Shown here in pieces: positions 55,711 through 64,000 of a DNA stretch of 64,000 nt. Position numbers and translations under genes: made by a program. Where the stretch lies: positions 1 through 64,000 of the forward strand of contig CAYVIV010000001.1 of NCBI GenBank assembly GCA_964451705.1, read 5' to 3'. The number at the start of each line of letters is the position of its first letter. Within the stretch, counting starts at the first letter, position 1. This stretch comes from CAYYFV01 sp964451705 (GTDB taxonomy: Bacteria > Patescibacteriota > Gracilibacteria > UBA1369 > GCA-2718715). The notes beneath the pieces were generated by a model. It ran no database searches, was not told the DNA's origin, and saw nothing but the letters and a program-made list of their open reading frames with translations.

Positions 55711-56956
55711 TTACTGTATTAATTTTAGAAATAATGGATGTGCTTTGTGAGGCCTAGACTTGAATTCTGGATGAAACTGGCAACCTATATAAAAGGGATG
55801 ACCTTTGAGTTCTACAATTTCCACCAAGTCAGACTCTAGGTTAATACCACTTACTATCATACCACTTTGTTCTAGTGTTTTCCTATAAAAATTGTTGAAT
55901 TCNNNNNNNNNNNNNNNNNNNNNNNNNNNNNNNNNNNNNNNNNNNNNNNNNNNNNNNNNNNNNNNNNNNNNNNNNNNNNNNNNNNNNNNNNNNNNNNNNN
56001 NNATGGTAGCAGGCAATTTTGATTGATTCAATCAGGCTCAAGTAGGCATCTTCTAATGCATTATACTTGCCGACAATACCTACCTTAGCTGTTTTTTTAG
56101 GTTTGCTAATTAACTGCTCTAGTTGTGTCCATGGTTTGAGATTCGCTTTGTAATTTTTAATTCCGAGTTTGGTACAGAGTTTTTTGCCAAGTGAAAAATC
56201 ATGCAAGTGATTTGGGACCTTGTAAATGTTATCAAGGGTTGGCATGGGGATTACATGGTCTACTTTAATGTCTCCAAATAATGCTATTTTTTCTAGATGT
56301 TCTTTATCAATTGCTATGTCGGCTCTGGCAATTAAAAAATCAGCTTGAATCCCAAGACTTCTTAGTTCTCTAATAGAGGCTTGTGTAGGTTTGGTTTTGA
56401 GCTCCTTACTAGCTGCTAGGTATGGTAGCAGTGTAACATGTATGAAGGCCGTGTTGTTGGCTCCGAGATCATTTCTGATTTGTCGCATTGTTTCTATAAA
56501 GTGTGGTCCTTCTATGTCGCCAACTGTGCCACCAACTTCGGCTAAGACTATATCTGCTTTGGATTCTTTATGTGCTGTATAGAGTTTTTCTTTAATTAGA
56601 TTTGTGACATGGGGAATGATTTGAATGGTCCCTCCTAGATAATCACCCTTACGTTCTTTTTCTAGGACTTCTTTATATATTTTACCACTTGTGATGGAAG
56701 AGTTTTTACTAAGTGGTTCGTCTATAAATCTTTCGTAATGACCAAGGTCTAAATCGGTTTCTGCGCCGTCGTCAGTTACAAAGACCTCTCCATGTTGTAA
56801 AGGCGACATTGTACCAGGATCTATATTTAGATATGGATCTAGCTTGATAGTGAATACCTTAAGTCCACCAGCCTTAAGCAGTGCTCCCACGGCTGATGTT
56901 GTGATGCCTTTTCCTAATGAAGAACAAACGCCACCTGTTATAAATACGAATTTCAT
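55711..56956 (-). CDS. pyrG: CTP synthase, interrupted by an assembly gap
   Basis: Aminates UTP to CTP with glutamine and ATP. The N-terminal 318 residues are normal: [74 protein letters not shown] and the start of the glutaminase domain [20 protein letters not shown]. After the N run the last 63 residues resume with [15 protein letters not shown] and the catalytic His-Glu strand [18 protein letters not shown]. By comparison with ~540-residue homologues about 150-160 residues (including the GICLG-type nucleophile Cys) fall in the gap, much more than 100 bases. The frames on the two sides do not match across 100 N. Confidence 0.95.
55903..56002. other. assembly gap of 100 N inside pyrG
   Basis: Exactly 100 N. 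Homologous proteins imply roughly 450-480 missing bases, so the N count is a placeholder. Confidence 0.97.
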
Positions 56957-57000
56957 AAATTCTAGTTTAGTGTTTGACTTGTTTGTAGCAGACTTCTGGC

Positions 57001-57963
57001 TTAGACACCAGCTTTTTCTTTGACTATTTCTAGGTTTTGTCTTGCATTTTTACGTGCTTTTTCGGCCCCATATTTGAGGATTTCCTGAAGTTTTTTTGGA
57101 TTTTTTGCTAGTTCTATTTTTCTCTCGTGTGCTGCTTTAAAATACTCCAGATAAAGCTTAAGAAGTTCTTTTTTAAGATCTGCATAGCCTACACCACCTG
57201 CAGTATATTTATCTTTAAGGTTTTGAATTTGTTGAGGGTTTCCAAGCAACTTGTATATTGCAAATATATTACAGCTTTCTGGATCTTTTTTTTCCTCTAT
57301 TCCTTTGGAGTCTGTAGTAATTTTCATAATGGCTTTTTGGATTTCTGCTTCTGAGCCAAATACGGGTATGTAGTTGTTGTAGGATTTGCTCATTTTGCGA
57401 CCATCAATTCCAGGTACGTCTTTGGCTAGAACAATTAATTCTTTGGGAATCTTAAATGTGGGTCCATAGGAGTTGTTGAATTTTTTGGCAATTTCTTGTG
57501 CAATTTCCAAATGTTGTTTTTGGTCAGAGCCGACTGGTACAATGTCTGGTTGATGAATCAGAATGTCTGCGGCCATGAGTATGGGGTAGCTAAAGAGCCC
57601 TAGATTTGGGTCGCGGAGGCCTTTTTGTTTAAAATCTTTCCAGGCATGGGCACGTTCTAAGATGCCCATTGGGCACATGCAGCTTAAGATCCATGTTAGT
57701 TCTGTATGTTCTGGCACGTCACTTTGCATAAAAATAGTAGCTTTGTCTGGGTTGGCACCAAGGCTCAGCAAATCTAAAACAAGTTCGTAGCTGAGTTGTT
57801 TTACAGACTCTCCATCGTGATTAGTCGTTAAGGAGTGTAGATTGGCAATAAACAAATATGCATCATAACTATCTTGAAACTCTATAGCTTGCTTTAGACT
57901 GCCAATATAATTTCCTAAGTGCAGCGGACCTGTGGGTTTTATGCCAGTAATTAAGCTTTTCAT
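57001..57963 (-). CDS. trpS: tryptophanyl-tRNA synthetase
   Basis: 320 residues, class I. HIGH-type motif GPLHLGNYIGSLKQAIEFQ, FIANLHSLTT, QSDVPEHTELTWILSC, DILIHQPDIVPVGSDQKQHLEIAQEIA and KMSKS motif GRKMSKSYNNYIPVF. Normal length. Eleven bases after priA and 44 before pyrG in one minus-strand run. Confidence 0.96.
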   Translation of the reverse strand: MKSLITGIKPTGPLHLGNYIGSLKQAIEFQDSYDAYLFIANLHSLTTNHDGESVKQLSYELVLDLLSLGANPDKATIFMQSDVPEHTELTWILSCMCPMGILERAHAWKDFKQKGLRDPNLGLFSYPILMAADILIHQPDIVPVGSDQKQHLEIAQEIAKKFNNSYGPTFKIPKELIVLAKDVPGIDGRKMSKSYNNYIPVFGSEAEIQKAIMKITTDSKGIEEKKDPESCNIFAIYKLLGNPQQIQNLKDKYTAGGVGYADLKKELLKLYLEYFKAAHERKIELAKNPKKLQEILKYGAEKARKNARQNLEIVKEKAGV

Positions 57964-57973
57964 AAATAGTTTA

Positions 57974-59938
57974 TTAAATTGTCTTGAGAGGGTCTCGATT
58001 AAAACTCCAATCTTTCTTTAAATCAAGTTTATCGATAATAGCAGCTGGACACAAGGAATTAATAAGAATGTTGTGATAATAATAATTGTTCCTTTTATAT
58101 ATAAGTGCTTGGGCAGATTTATAGTTAATTTGATTTTTTCCAAGTAAATTTTCAACTCTTTGAATTTCTTTTGCCTGCTCTGTTAGGCTGCGATGTTTGT
58201 GTTCAATTAGAGTTAATTTGCTAAATGGAGGATAGTCATATTTTTTGCGATTATCAATTTCAGAACTGTAAAACTTATGAATATTTTTGTCTTCGAACAT
58301 AGATAAAATAGGTTGCTCGGGGTTAAAAGTTTGAATTAAGACTTTACCGTCACTAGTTTTTCTATTGGTTCTGCCTGTAACTTGATTGAGTAAGAATAAT
58401 GTTTTTTCTAATGATCTAAAGTCTGGGATGTTTAGCTGAGTGTCTAAATTAATAACAGCAACCAAGCCAACATTTTCAAAACTTAGGCCAGTGGCGACAA
58501 TTTGAGTGCCTATAATTATGTCTATACTTGCATCTAGAAGTTTTTGGTGCAATTGATAGTATGAATCTTTTCTCCCCATGCTATCAGAATCAACCCGAAC
58601 TATATTGGCCTGTGGGAATTTAAGTGCTAACTCCTCTTGAATTTGCTGGACGCCTAGGCCTTTATTGCTGAGCTCGATCGATCCACATTCATGGCAAGTA
58701 CTTGGCGCTAGCTTTTTGTTATCACAGTAGTGGCATTTGAGAGTTGGGTTGCTATGTTTGTGCAAGGTAAAGGAGATATCGCAATTTGGGCACTTGTCGA
58801 CAAAACCACAGTCCCGACATTGTTGGTAACTGGCAAAACCTCTTTTGTTACATAGAATGATAGCTTGTTTTTTGGCTTTTAAGTTAGCTTGGAGTTGATT
58901 TTCTAATGTATCACTAATAGGATAGTTGCCAAATTTAAGTTGATCGCTCATATTGATAATTTCTATTTCTGGAGCCTCTTGTTTAAAGGCTTTATCTTTT
59001 ATACTATGATATTGGATTATACCCTTTGTAGCAGCATGGTAGCTTTCTAGGCTTGGTGTTGCAGAGCCCAGTATGCCTAGGGCACTATGAGTTTTGACTA
59101 AATGTTGGAATATTGTTTTTGTGTGATACTTGGGTGTGCTTTCTTGTTTAAAGGCACTGTCGTGTTCTTCGTCCATAATAACTAGTCCTAGTTGAGTAAA
59201 AGGTAAAAAACAACTTGATCTAGCGCCAATGGCTATTTGTTTGTTGTTATTTTTAATATCTAAGAAGGCTTGGAGTTTTTGGGTTTTATTTAAGCTTGAA
59301 TTGTAGATGACCACATTGTCATCACCAAAGTGTTGAGTGAACTTTGCCTGGATTTGAGGTGTTAAACTGATTTCTGGTATTAAAATCAGTACCTGTTTGT
59401 TTTGGACTAAATATTGTTTTGCAAGCTGTAAGTAGATTTCTGTTTTGCCGCTGCCAGTTACACCATGAATTAAATGTATTTTGCTGGGTTGTTTGAGAAT
59501 GTTTTCATAAACTTCTTTTTGAACTTTGTGGAGTTTATTTAATGCTTTTAATTTATTTTGGTTTTCTTTGGGGCTTAAGCGGTTTTCAGCTAGCATTTTT
59601 AAGGATTTTGGTGTGTCTAGCTGCGGTGGCAGCATTAGATTTATAACTTGAGCCAACTGACACAAAAAATACTTGGCAATAAAAGCTGCAGTCTCTAGTT
59701 GATCCTTGCTTAAAAAATCTGCATAAACAATTGAGATAACTGCTCTGCAACTAAATTTGGGTTTGCGGGTTTTGTTTAAAACTATGCCTAGGTACTCCTT
59801 ATTCTTAAGTGGTACTTTTACTAGGTCTCCAGGATTCAGGTTTTTACTACTTGTGTCACTGTTAGCGCTTGCCTGCTGGTAGACAAACTCATTTTTGACT
59901 GGACTTTTTAATGTTGGTAAGCTAATAAGGTAGTACAT
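57974..59938 (-). CDS. priA: primosomal replication restart helicase PriA
   Basis: 654 residues, slightly short. 3'-5' helicase that reloads the replisome at stalled forks. N-terminal 3'BD region, Walker A IHGVTGSGKTEIYLQL, Walker B VIMDEEHDSAFKQE, LGSATPSLESYHAA, and the four-pair cysteine zinc region CRDCGFVDKCPNCD then CHYC and CHECGSI. Helicase motifs GTQIVATGLSFENVGLV and LNQVTGRTNRK also present. First gene of the priA-trpS-pyrG run. Confidence 0.95.
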   Translation of the reverse strand: MYYLISLPTLKSPVKNEFVYQQASANSDTSSKNLNPGDLVKVPLKNKEYLGIVLNKTRKPKFSCRAVISIVYADFLSKDQLETAAFIAKYFLCQLAQVINLMLPPQLDTPKSLKMLAENRLSPKENQNKLKALNKLHKVQKEVYENILKQPSKIHLIHGVTGSGKTEIYLQLAKQYLVQNKQVLILIPEISLTPQIQAKFTQHFGDDNVVIYNSSLNKTQKLQAFLDIKNNNKQIAIGARSSCFLPFTQLGLVIMDEEHDSAFKQESTPKYHTKTIFQHLVKTHSALGILGSATPSLESYHAATKGIIQYHSIKDKAFKQEAPEIEIINMSDQLKFGNYPISDTLENQLQANLKAKKQAIILCNKRGFASYQQCRDCGFVDKCPNCDISFTLHKHSNPTLKCHYCDNKKLAPSTCHECGSIELSNKGLGVQQIQEELALKFPQANIVRVDSDSMGRKDSYYQLHQKLLDASIDIIIGTQIVATGLSFENVGLVAVINLDTQLNIPDFRSLEKTLFLLNQVTGRTNRKTSDGKVLIQTFNPEQPILSMFEDKNIHKFYSSEIDNRKKYDYPPFSKLTLIEHKHRSLTEQAKEIQRVENLLGKNQINYKSAQALIYKRNNYYYHNILINSLCPAAIIDKLDLKKDWSFNRDPLKTI

Positions 59939-59958
59939 AGTTTTTTCTTATTATAAGC

Positions 59959-60153
59959 ATGAAAATTAAAAAAGACGAGATAATTAACGATGTTATTCAG
60001 CGTCACCCAGAAGTATTGGAGGTATTTTTTGATTATGGTATTTCTTGTGTTGGTTGTGCAAATTCCTATTTAGAAACTATCGAACAAGGTGCAAAGTTAC
60101 ATGGTATTGAAATAGATGAGTTGATGGAGGATTTAAATGATTTTGTTAATTAG
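59959..60153 (+). CDS. DUF1858 (hybrid-cluster-associated) small redox-disulfide protein
   Basis: 64 residues. Matches the DUF1858 pattern: KIKKDEIINDVIQRHPEVLEVFFDYGISCVGCANSYLETIEQGAKLHGIE in outline, with the CxxC pair at Cys50-type position (ISCVGCA, residues ~29-33). The conserved Cys pair suggests thiol or metal chemistry; role unknown. Divergent from priA with 20 bases between them. Confidence 0.8.
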   Translation: MKIKKDEIINDVIQRHPEVLEVFFDYGISCVGCANSYLETIEQGAKLHGIEIDELMEDLNDFVN

Positions 60154-60200
60154 TTTGAGTTTATCCTAACAAAATGCAGTTATAGTATGTAGAAACTAAA

Positions 60201-60230
60201 AAAAAGACCTAGGAGAGCCTAGGTCTTTTT
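60201..60230. terminator. bidirectional intrinsic terminator between the DUF1858 gene and secDF
   Basis: A 13-bp perfect stem: AAAAAGACCTAGG-AGAG-CCTAGGTCTTTTT, A-run on one side and T-run on the other, so it can stop transcription from both converging genes. Confidence 0.95.
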
Positions 60231-60237
60231 AATATCT

Positions 60238-63200
60238 TTACTTTCTATTAAGCCAATTTAGAATTGGGGTAGCTATAAACAGCGATGAGTAAGTACCAAC
60301 TGCAATACCCAATGTGAGAGCTAGTGCAAAGTGAAAGATGTTTTGCGACCCAAGCAACACTAAGGCAAGTAAGGTAATTAATGTGGATATAGATGTGTGT
60401 AATGAACGAGATAAGGTTTGAGTAAGTGATGTGTCGCAAACTTTTGAGAGGCTTGTTGTATCCATTTGTTTGAGGTTTTCTCTAATTCTATCAAAAACTA
60501 CAATTGTATCGTGAACACTAAAACCTATTATAGTCAGTAAGGCAGTTACGAACAGAGTGTCAATTTCGAACTGCAAGAGGCTAAATATTCCAAGTACAAT
60601 AATTACATCGTGCAGTAGAGCACCGAATGCGGCAAAGCCAAACTTCCATGGATTGTATTGTTTTGGAATTTCCCTAAAGGCAACTGCAATGTAGAGAATA
60701 ATTGCAGCAAGAGCAATGAGTAGTGATATGATTGCTTTGTTCTTTAAACTGTTAGAAATTAATGGTCCTATTGATTCAAATCTATTTTCTGTAAATTCTA
60801 GCTCTGTAGTTGTTTGAATTTGGTCTATTAAGGCTAGATGTTGAGTTTCTGAGAGATAGTTGGTTTTAATTTGAATTGCATTTTCACCTGCTGCAAAGAC
60901 TGTGGCTTTATCAAATGAGTTTTCCACTGCAAATTCTTGCATTATAGTTTTAATCTCTTCAGTTAGTTCTGGTGTTACCACTTGAGTTTCTAATTCAATC
61001 AAGCTACCTCCTTTAAAGTCCAAACCTGTGTTTAGGCCTTTGGTCATAAGTGAACCAAAAGTTACAAGAATTAGGACTGCCGAGACAATACTGAGTTTTT
61101 TGCCAAGCTTGCTGAAACTAATAGTTTTACGCTTTTTGAGTTTAAGGCCCATCATCTTTTTATTGTCGATGACTTTATTGTTTTTGATTCCCATTAGCAA
61201 GGTTTGTGAAATAACTATTGCAGAAAACATGGAGATTAAAATACCGGCCGCAAGATTTAATGCAAAGCCTCTAATAATAGATGATCCAAAGTAGTATAGA
61301 ATTCCACAAGTAATTAGTGATGAATAGTTAGAGTCTCGAATAGAAGACCAAGCTTTTTGGAAACCTTCTTTAACCGCACTGGCATATGGCCTGTTGTTTG
61401 CTACTTCTTCTTTAATTCTTTCAAAGATTAAGACATTGGCATCGACCGCCATTCCAATAGAAAGGATAATACCAGCAACTCCAGCTAGTGTTAATGTGAC
61501 TGGGGCAGATAGCAAGAAGGTTAGAAAGAACAGTCCAAAGGTTGCCACTATAAAACTTAGGGACTTTTCTACGAATTTTTCTTTTGAGTTTACAATCCAA
61601 CTGCAAACTGCAAAATATGCTAACAATGCTATGAGCAGGCTAAGAATGCTCGGTAAGGCGACTTTGATTACAAAGAGTAAAAGTACTGAATACGCAATTA
61701 AAGCAGCACTGGCGAGCACACCAGGTACTCTGTATGTATAAATCATATATACTAAGAGTAGTAGTAAACCAATGCTACTGGCTATTAGTGATTGTTGTAG
61801 ACTTTTGGCCCCTAGGTTTGGTCCAATTGTATATTGGCCTGTGAGCGAAATAGGGGCGGGGATAGCACCTGTGTTAAGATCTCTTGCGAGTAGGTTTGCT
61901 TCGTCTATATCAAACGAACCATTTATTTGAGCGACACCTCCAGAGATTTTCTCATTAACTTCTGGGGCAGATCTCAAAATACCACCAACAAAGATTGCAA
62001 TACGTTTGCCTTTATTGGTTTCGGTTAACTCTTCGAAAAGCTCAGCGCCTTCTGCGTCGAACTCTATAGTAACCATAGGTCGAGCAAATTGATCAAAGGC
62101 AACTGCTGCTCTTTTAAAGAATTGGCCGTTGAGGGCAGTGTCTTTCCATTCATCTGGTTTAGTTGAGAAAAATATTTTTTCATATTTGATCTGGTCTTCT
62201 GCTGTGACTTCGGTAGTAGACTCAATAATTTCTTGAGCTCTGAGAATTTGGAGACCCTTTGATGTTTCAACAATATTTTGTGAAATTTGATTTACTTCGT
62301 TGAGTCCTAATGCAGAGTCTATGGTAGCCTTTTCGTAAGGGCCATAGTTTTTAATGTTATTAGGTAGCAGTCCTGATTTTTCTTTGAATTCTGGATCGTC
62401 TGAATACTGTGTAACAGCATCTTCAAACGTGACTTCTCCAGAGTTGAGTTTGGCTAAGACCTCGTTGGCTAAATCCTTTGCTTCGGTTTGGGTTCTTTCA
62501 ATATTTGCGTCTATATCGTTGTAAGCAATTAAAATTTGTGATGCTTTTACCTCTTTATCTGTGGTAATTTCTCTGTCTACTGTTTGTTTTTCTAGTAGCT
62601 TTAAAATAAAATAACCTTTTTGTTCTTGGAATTTACCATTGTTAAAAACTAAGCCTAAGTCCGCCTCTATTAAGCTTGGATAAATTTCCTGATCTTTAAG
62701 ATTGAATAAAATGGCACTAATTTCCTCGTTTTTAATCTCGTCTGCGAATTGAAAATCTACTGATTCAAAAGATATTTTATCTTGATTGGCTTTAGCTTCT
62801 GTATCTCCAATTATATGAAAATCTTCTGGTGCTTCTAGAACTGTTATTAAGGTGTTAGCTGCAGTTTGACCAATAGCCTGCTTTTGCTCCTCTGATATAA
62901 CATCATTTTCCTCTTTGAATTCCAGTTGGATGGTTTTGCCAACTCTTTTTTTTGCTTCGTCGAGGTCTTTAACTCCAGCTAACTCTACTATTATATGGTT
63001 TTGCTCTCCAATTTTTGAACTATAGATATTAGGTTCTGAGACACCTAGTTTGTTAACACGCTTATTAATAACTTCTTGGACTCCCTCTATAACATCTTTT
63101 TGATCCTCTATGGCGACTTTTCTTAGGTCAATAGCATAGTCCAATTGCGAGCCACCCTGTAGATCTAGCCCAAGATTTATCTTCATATCTTTAATAACCC

Positions 63201-63303
63201 CTGGCATAAAGCTTGGTTGTAGGTTTTGTGGGATACTAACTACGAGTATCAGAAGTGCACTAATTAGTATTGTTGGCAGCTTCCAGTTAAAGAAGTTCCT
63301 CAT
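60238..63303 (-). CDS. secDF: SecD-SecF fusion with a parvulin-like insert in the SecD outer region
   Basis: 1021 residues. Uses the proton gradient to finish export through SecYEG. First span (about 9-26), P1 start INLGLDLQGGSQLDYAIDL (43-61), VINKRVNKLGVSEPNI, then an insertion ~138-385 before the usual WKDTALNGQFFKRAAV, DAEGAELFEELTETNKGKRIAIFVGG and GPNLGAKS segments. Within the insert, 251-360 reads like a PpiC/parvulin domain: KASQILIAYNDID, LAKLNSGEVTFEDAVTQYSDDP, KSGLLPNNIKNYGPYEKA, NIVETSKGLQILRAQEI. SecD spans carry GMAVDANVLIFERIKEE and SecF GFSVHDTIVVFDRIREN. The usual DG before xxSAP in SecD reads GG (VGGILRSAP). Confidence 0.93.
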   Translation of the reverse strand: MRNFFNWKLPTILISALLILVVSIPQNLQPSFMPGVIKDMKINLGLDLQGGSQLDYAIDLRKVAIEDQKDVIEGVQEVINKRVNKLGVSEPNIYSSKIGEQNHIIVELAGVKDLDEAKKRVGKTIQLEFKEENDVISEEQKQAIGQTAANTLITVLEAPEDFHIIGDTEAKANQDKISFESVDFQFADEIKNEEISAILFNLKDQEIYPSLIEADLGLVFNNGKFQEQKGYFILKLLEKQTVDREITTDKEVKASQILIAYNDIDANIERTQTEAKDLANEVLAKLNSGEVTFEDAVTQYSDDPEFKEKSGLLPNNIKNYGPYEKATIDSALGLNEVNQISQNIVETSKGLQILRAQEIIESTTEVTAEDQIKYEKIFFSTKPDEWKDTALNGQFFKRAAVAFDQFARPMVTIEFDAEGAELFEELTETNKGKRIAIFVGGILRSAPEVNEKISGGVAQINGSFDIDEANLLARDLNTGAIPAPISLTGQYTIGPNLGAKSLQQSLIASSIGLLLLLVYMIYTYRVPGVLASAALIAYSVLLLFVIKVALPSILSLLIALLAYFAVCSWIVNSKEKFVEKSLSFIVATFGLFFLTFLLSAPVTLTLAGVAGIILSIGMAVDANVLIFERIKEEVANNRPYASAVKEGFQKAWSSIRDSNYSSLITCGILYYFGSSIIRGFALNLAAGILISMFSAIVISQTLLMGIKNNKVIDNKKMMGLKLKKRKTISFSKLGKKLSIVSAVLILVTFGSLMTKGLNTGLDFKGGSLIELETQVVTPELTEEIKTIMQEFAVENSFDKATVFAAGENAIQIKTNYLSETQHLALIDQIQTTTELEFTENRFESIGPLISNSLKNKAIISLLIALAAIILYIAVAFREIPKQYNPWKFGFAAFGALLHDVIIVLGIFSLLQFEIDTLFVTALLTIIGFSVHDTIVVFDRIRENLKQMDTTSLSKVCDTSLTQTLSRSLHTSISTLITLLALVLLGSQNIFHFALALTLGIAVGTYSSLFIATPILNWLNRK

Positions 63304-63326
63304 GTAATTTGATTTTAAATAATAAT

Positions 63327-63728
63327 TTATGAAAAGTTTTGCTGGTGAAGTTGAGTGTCAGTGCTAAAGTTATTACCTTTGCCACTGCGTCCGTAATCAT
63401 CTTCTAATTTTACTATATCATCTAGTTCTGGTGTGGAGACCTCAAAAATTTCTGAATCTTCTAAAGCTTCAACGCGATGTATAGTTGGGGGTATGATCTC
63501 GAATTTTTGGCCTGCTTGCAAGACTTTTTGCTCTAGTGTGTTGACATCTTTACCGAAAATCATTTTAATTTTACCGCTATGTAGGTACATAGTTTCTATT
63601 TTTCTTTCATGATATTGTAGGCTGAGACGGTGACCTTTTTTTACTTCTAAAATTTTGCCTGCATAGTTTTGGTTTTGTGCAAACCAAATTTCACGCCCCC
63701 ATGGTTTTTGTTTGTATTGTATTTCCAT
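63327..63728 (-). CDS. single-domain cupin, mannose-6-phosphate isomerase type II-like
   Basis: 133 residues. Pattern of the C-terminal cupin of ManC-type enzymes: EIQYKQKPWGREIWFAQ, YAGKILEVKKGHRLSLQYH (metal His), ETMYLHSGKIKMIFGKD, GQKFEIIPPTIHRVEALEDSEIFEVSTPE. Small stand-alone cupins of this type often isomerise or epimerise sugar phosphates; activity not proven. Eight bases after gpmI and 23 before secDF, so probably one operon. Confidence 0.8.
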   Translation of the reverse strand: MEIQYKQKPWGREIWFAQNQNYAGKILEVKKGHRLSLQYHERKIETMYLHSGKIKMIFGKDVNTLEQKVLQAGQKFEIIPPTIHRVEALEDSEIFEVSTPELDDIVKLEDDYGRSGKGNNFSTDTQLHQQNFS

Positions 63729-63736
63729 ATAATTGA

Positions 63737-64000
63737 TTATTTTATAATCAGGCTTGAGCCTGTCATTTGCTCTGGTATTGGAATTTGCATTATATCTAGG
63801 ATAGTTGGTGCAATGTCTGCCAGACTCCCTTGTTTTATTAGCTCATATTTCTCCTTACTGACTATAAAAAAAGGCACTGGGTTAGTAGTGTGTGATGGGC
63901 ATGCACTACCATCTGGATTTTGCATTTGCTCTGCATTGCCGTGGTCGGCTGTAATCAGTACGCAGTAATTGTGCTCTAGTAATTTAGGCACTAAGGTTTG
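63737..64000 (-). CDS. gpmI: 2,3-bisphosphoglycerate-independent phosphoglycerate mutase, C-terminal fragment
   Basis: Only the last ~87 residues are in the window; the 5' end lies past 64000. ITADHGNAEQM (metal-binding DHGN), PSHTTNPVPFFIVS (the His-Thr-x-Asn-Pro-Val-Pro loop) and GSLADIAPTILDIMQIPIPEQMTGSSLI are diagnostic. Interconverts 3- and 2-phosphoglycerate, downstream of pgk. Confidence 0.95.
   Translation of the reverse strand, partial: QTLVPKLLEHNYCVLITADHGNAEQMQNPDGSACPSHTTNPVPFFIVSKEKYELIKQGSLADIAPTILDIMQIPIPEQMTGSSLIIK

Overview
The window is an AT-rich, tightly packed bacterial chromosome segment (a metagenome-style scaffold with two runs of exactly 100 N). It looks like a small-genome Candidate Phyla Radiation (Patescibacteria-type) bacterium, not a plasmid or phage. 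The reasons are essential single-copy genes with gene overlaps of 1 to 48 bp, almost no intergenic space, short or domain-stripped versions of standard enzymes, very large surface proteins, and starts that lack a Shine-Dalgarno sequence (most read A/T-rich ...TAT-ATG). TAA, TAG and TGA all serve as stops (TGA inside two ATGA overlaps), so the standard bacterial code fits. The lineage below that level is not resolved by the sequence alone. I found no tRNA, rRNA, CRISPR array or insertion sequence.

Layout. 1-5220 (minus): most of one giant secreted right-handed beta-helix protein built of ~480-residue repeats, cut by the window edge and by an assembly gap. 5402-9783 (plus): DUF3467 protein, glycyl-tRNA synthetase, membrane-anchored VirD4/TraG-like ATPase. 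9929-25267: accessory and surface genes (methyltransferase with a secretory-looking tail, pgk plus membrane protein, SLH-CAP surface protein, a 1371-residue PP2C phosphatase with one membrane span and an outer domain, two cation transporters, a DHH phosphoesterase, a PHP-less family X polymerase, a lamin-tail surface protein). 25390-28917: RNase Y-like protein and a CIRCE-controlled groES-groEL, groEL carrying an in-frame TAG. 29002-35244: pyrH-frr-rseP-dnaA-FecR-like operon. 35247-42755: mltG, ybaB, rplY, rel, recO, ftsX, a small nucleotidyltransferase. 42818-45445: gatC-gatA against holA. 45515-53766: a nine-gene run tpiA-hpf-riboflavin kinase-Mur ligase-truB-WecA/TagO-like-dnaG-rpoD-greA. 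53759-59938 (minus): priA-trpS-pyrG-GspF-N-like-Lgt-like. 59959-64000: DUF1858 protein, then gpmI (partial)-cupin-secDF on minus.

How it fits together: one half is information processing (dnaA, dnaG, holA, priA, recO, polX, rpoD, greA, glyQS, trpS, gatCA, frr, truB, rplY, hpf) with lower glycolysis (pgk, tpiA, gpmI) and envelope building (Mur ligase, WecA-like, mltG, ftsX, secDF). The other half is a cell-surface programme. The best leads for undescribed biology are the trans-envelope PP2C receptor-like phosphatase, the SecDF fusion with a parvulin-like insert, an RNase Y whose HD metal site is erased, a DnaG without its zinc ligands, the repeat-built beta-helix giant, and the stop codon inside groEL.
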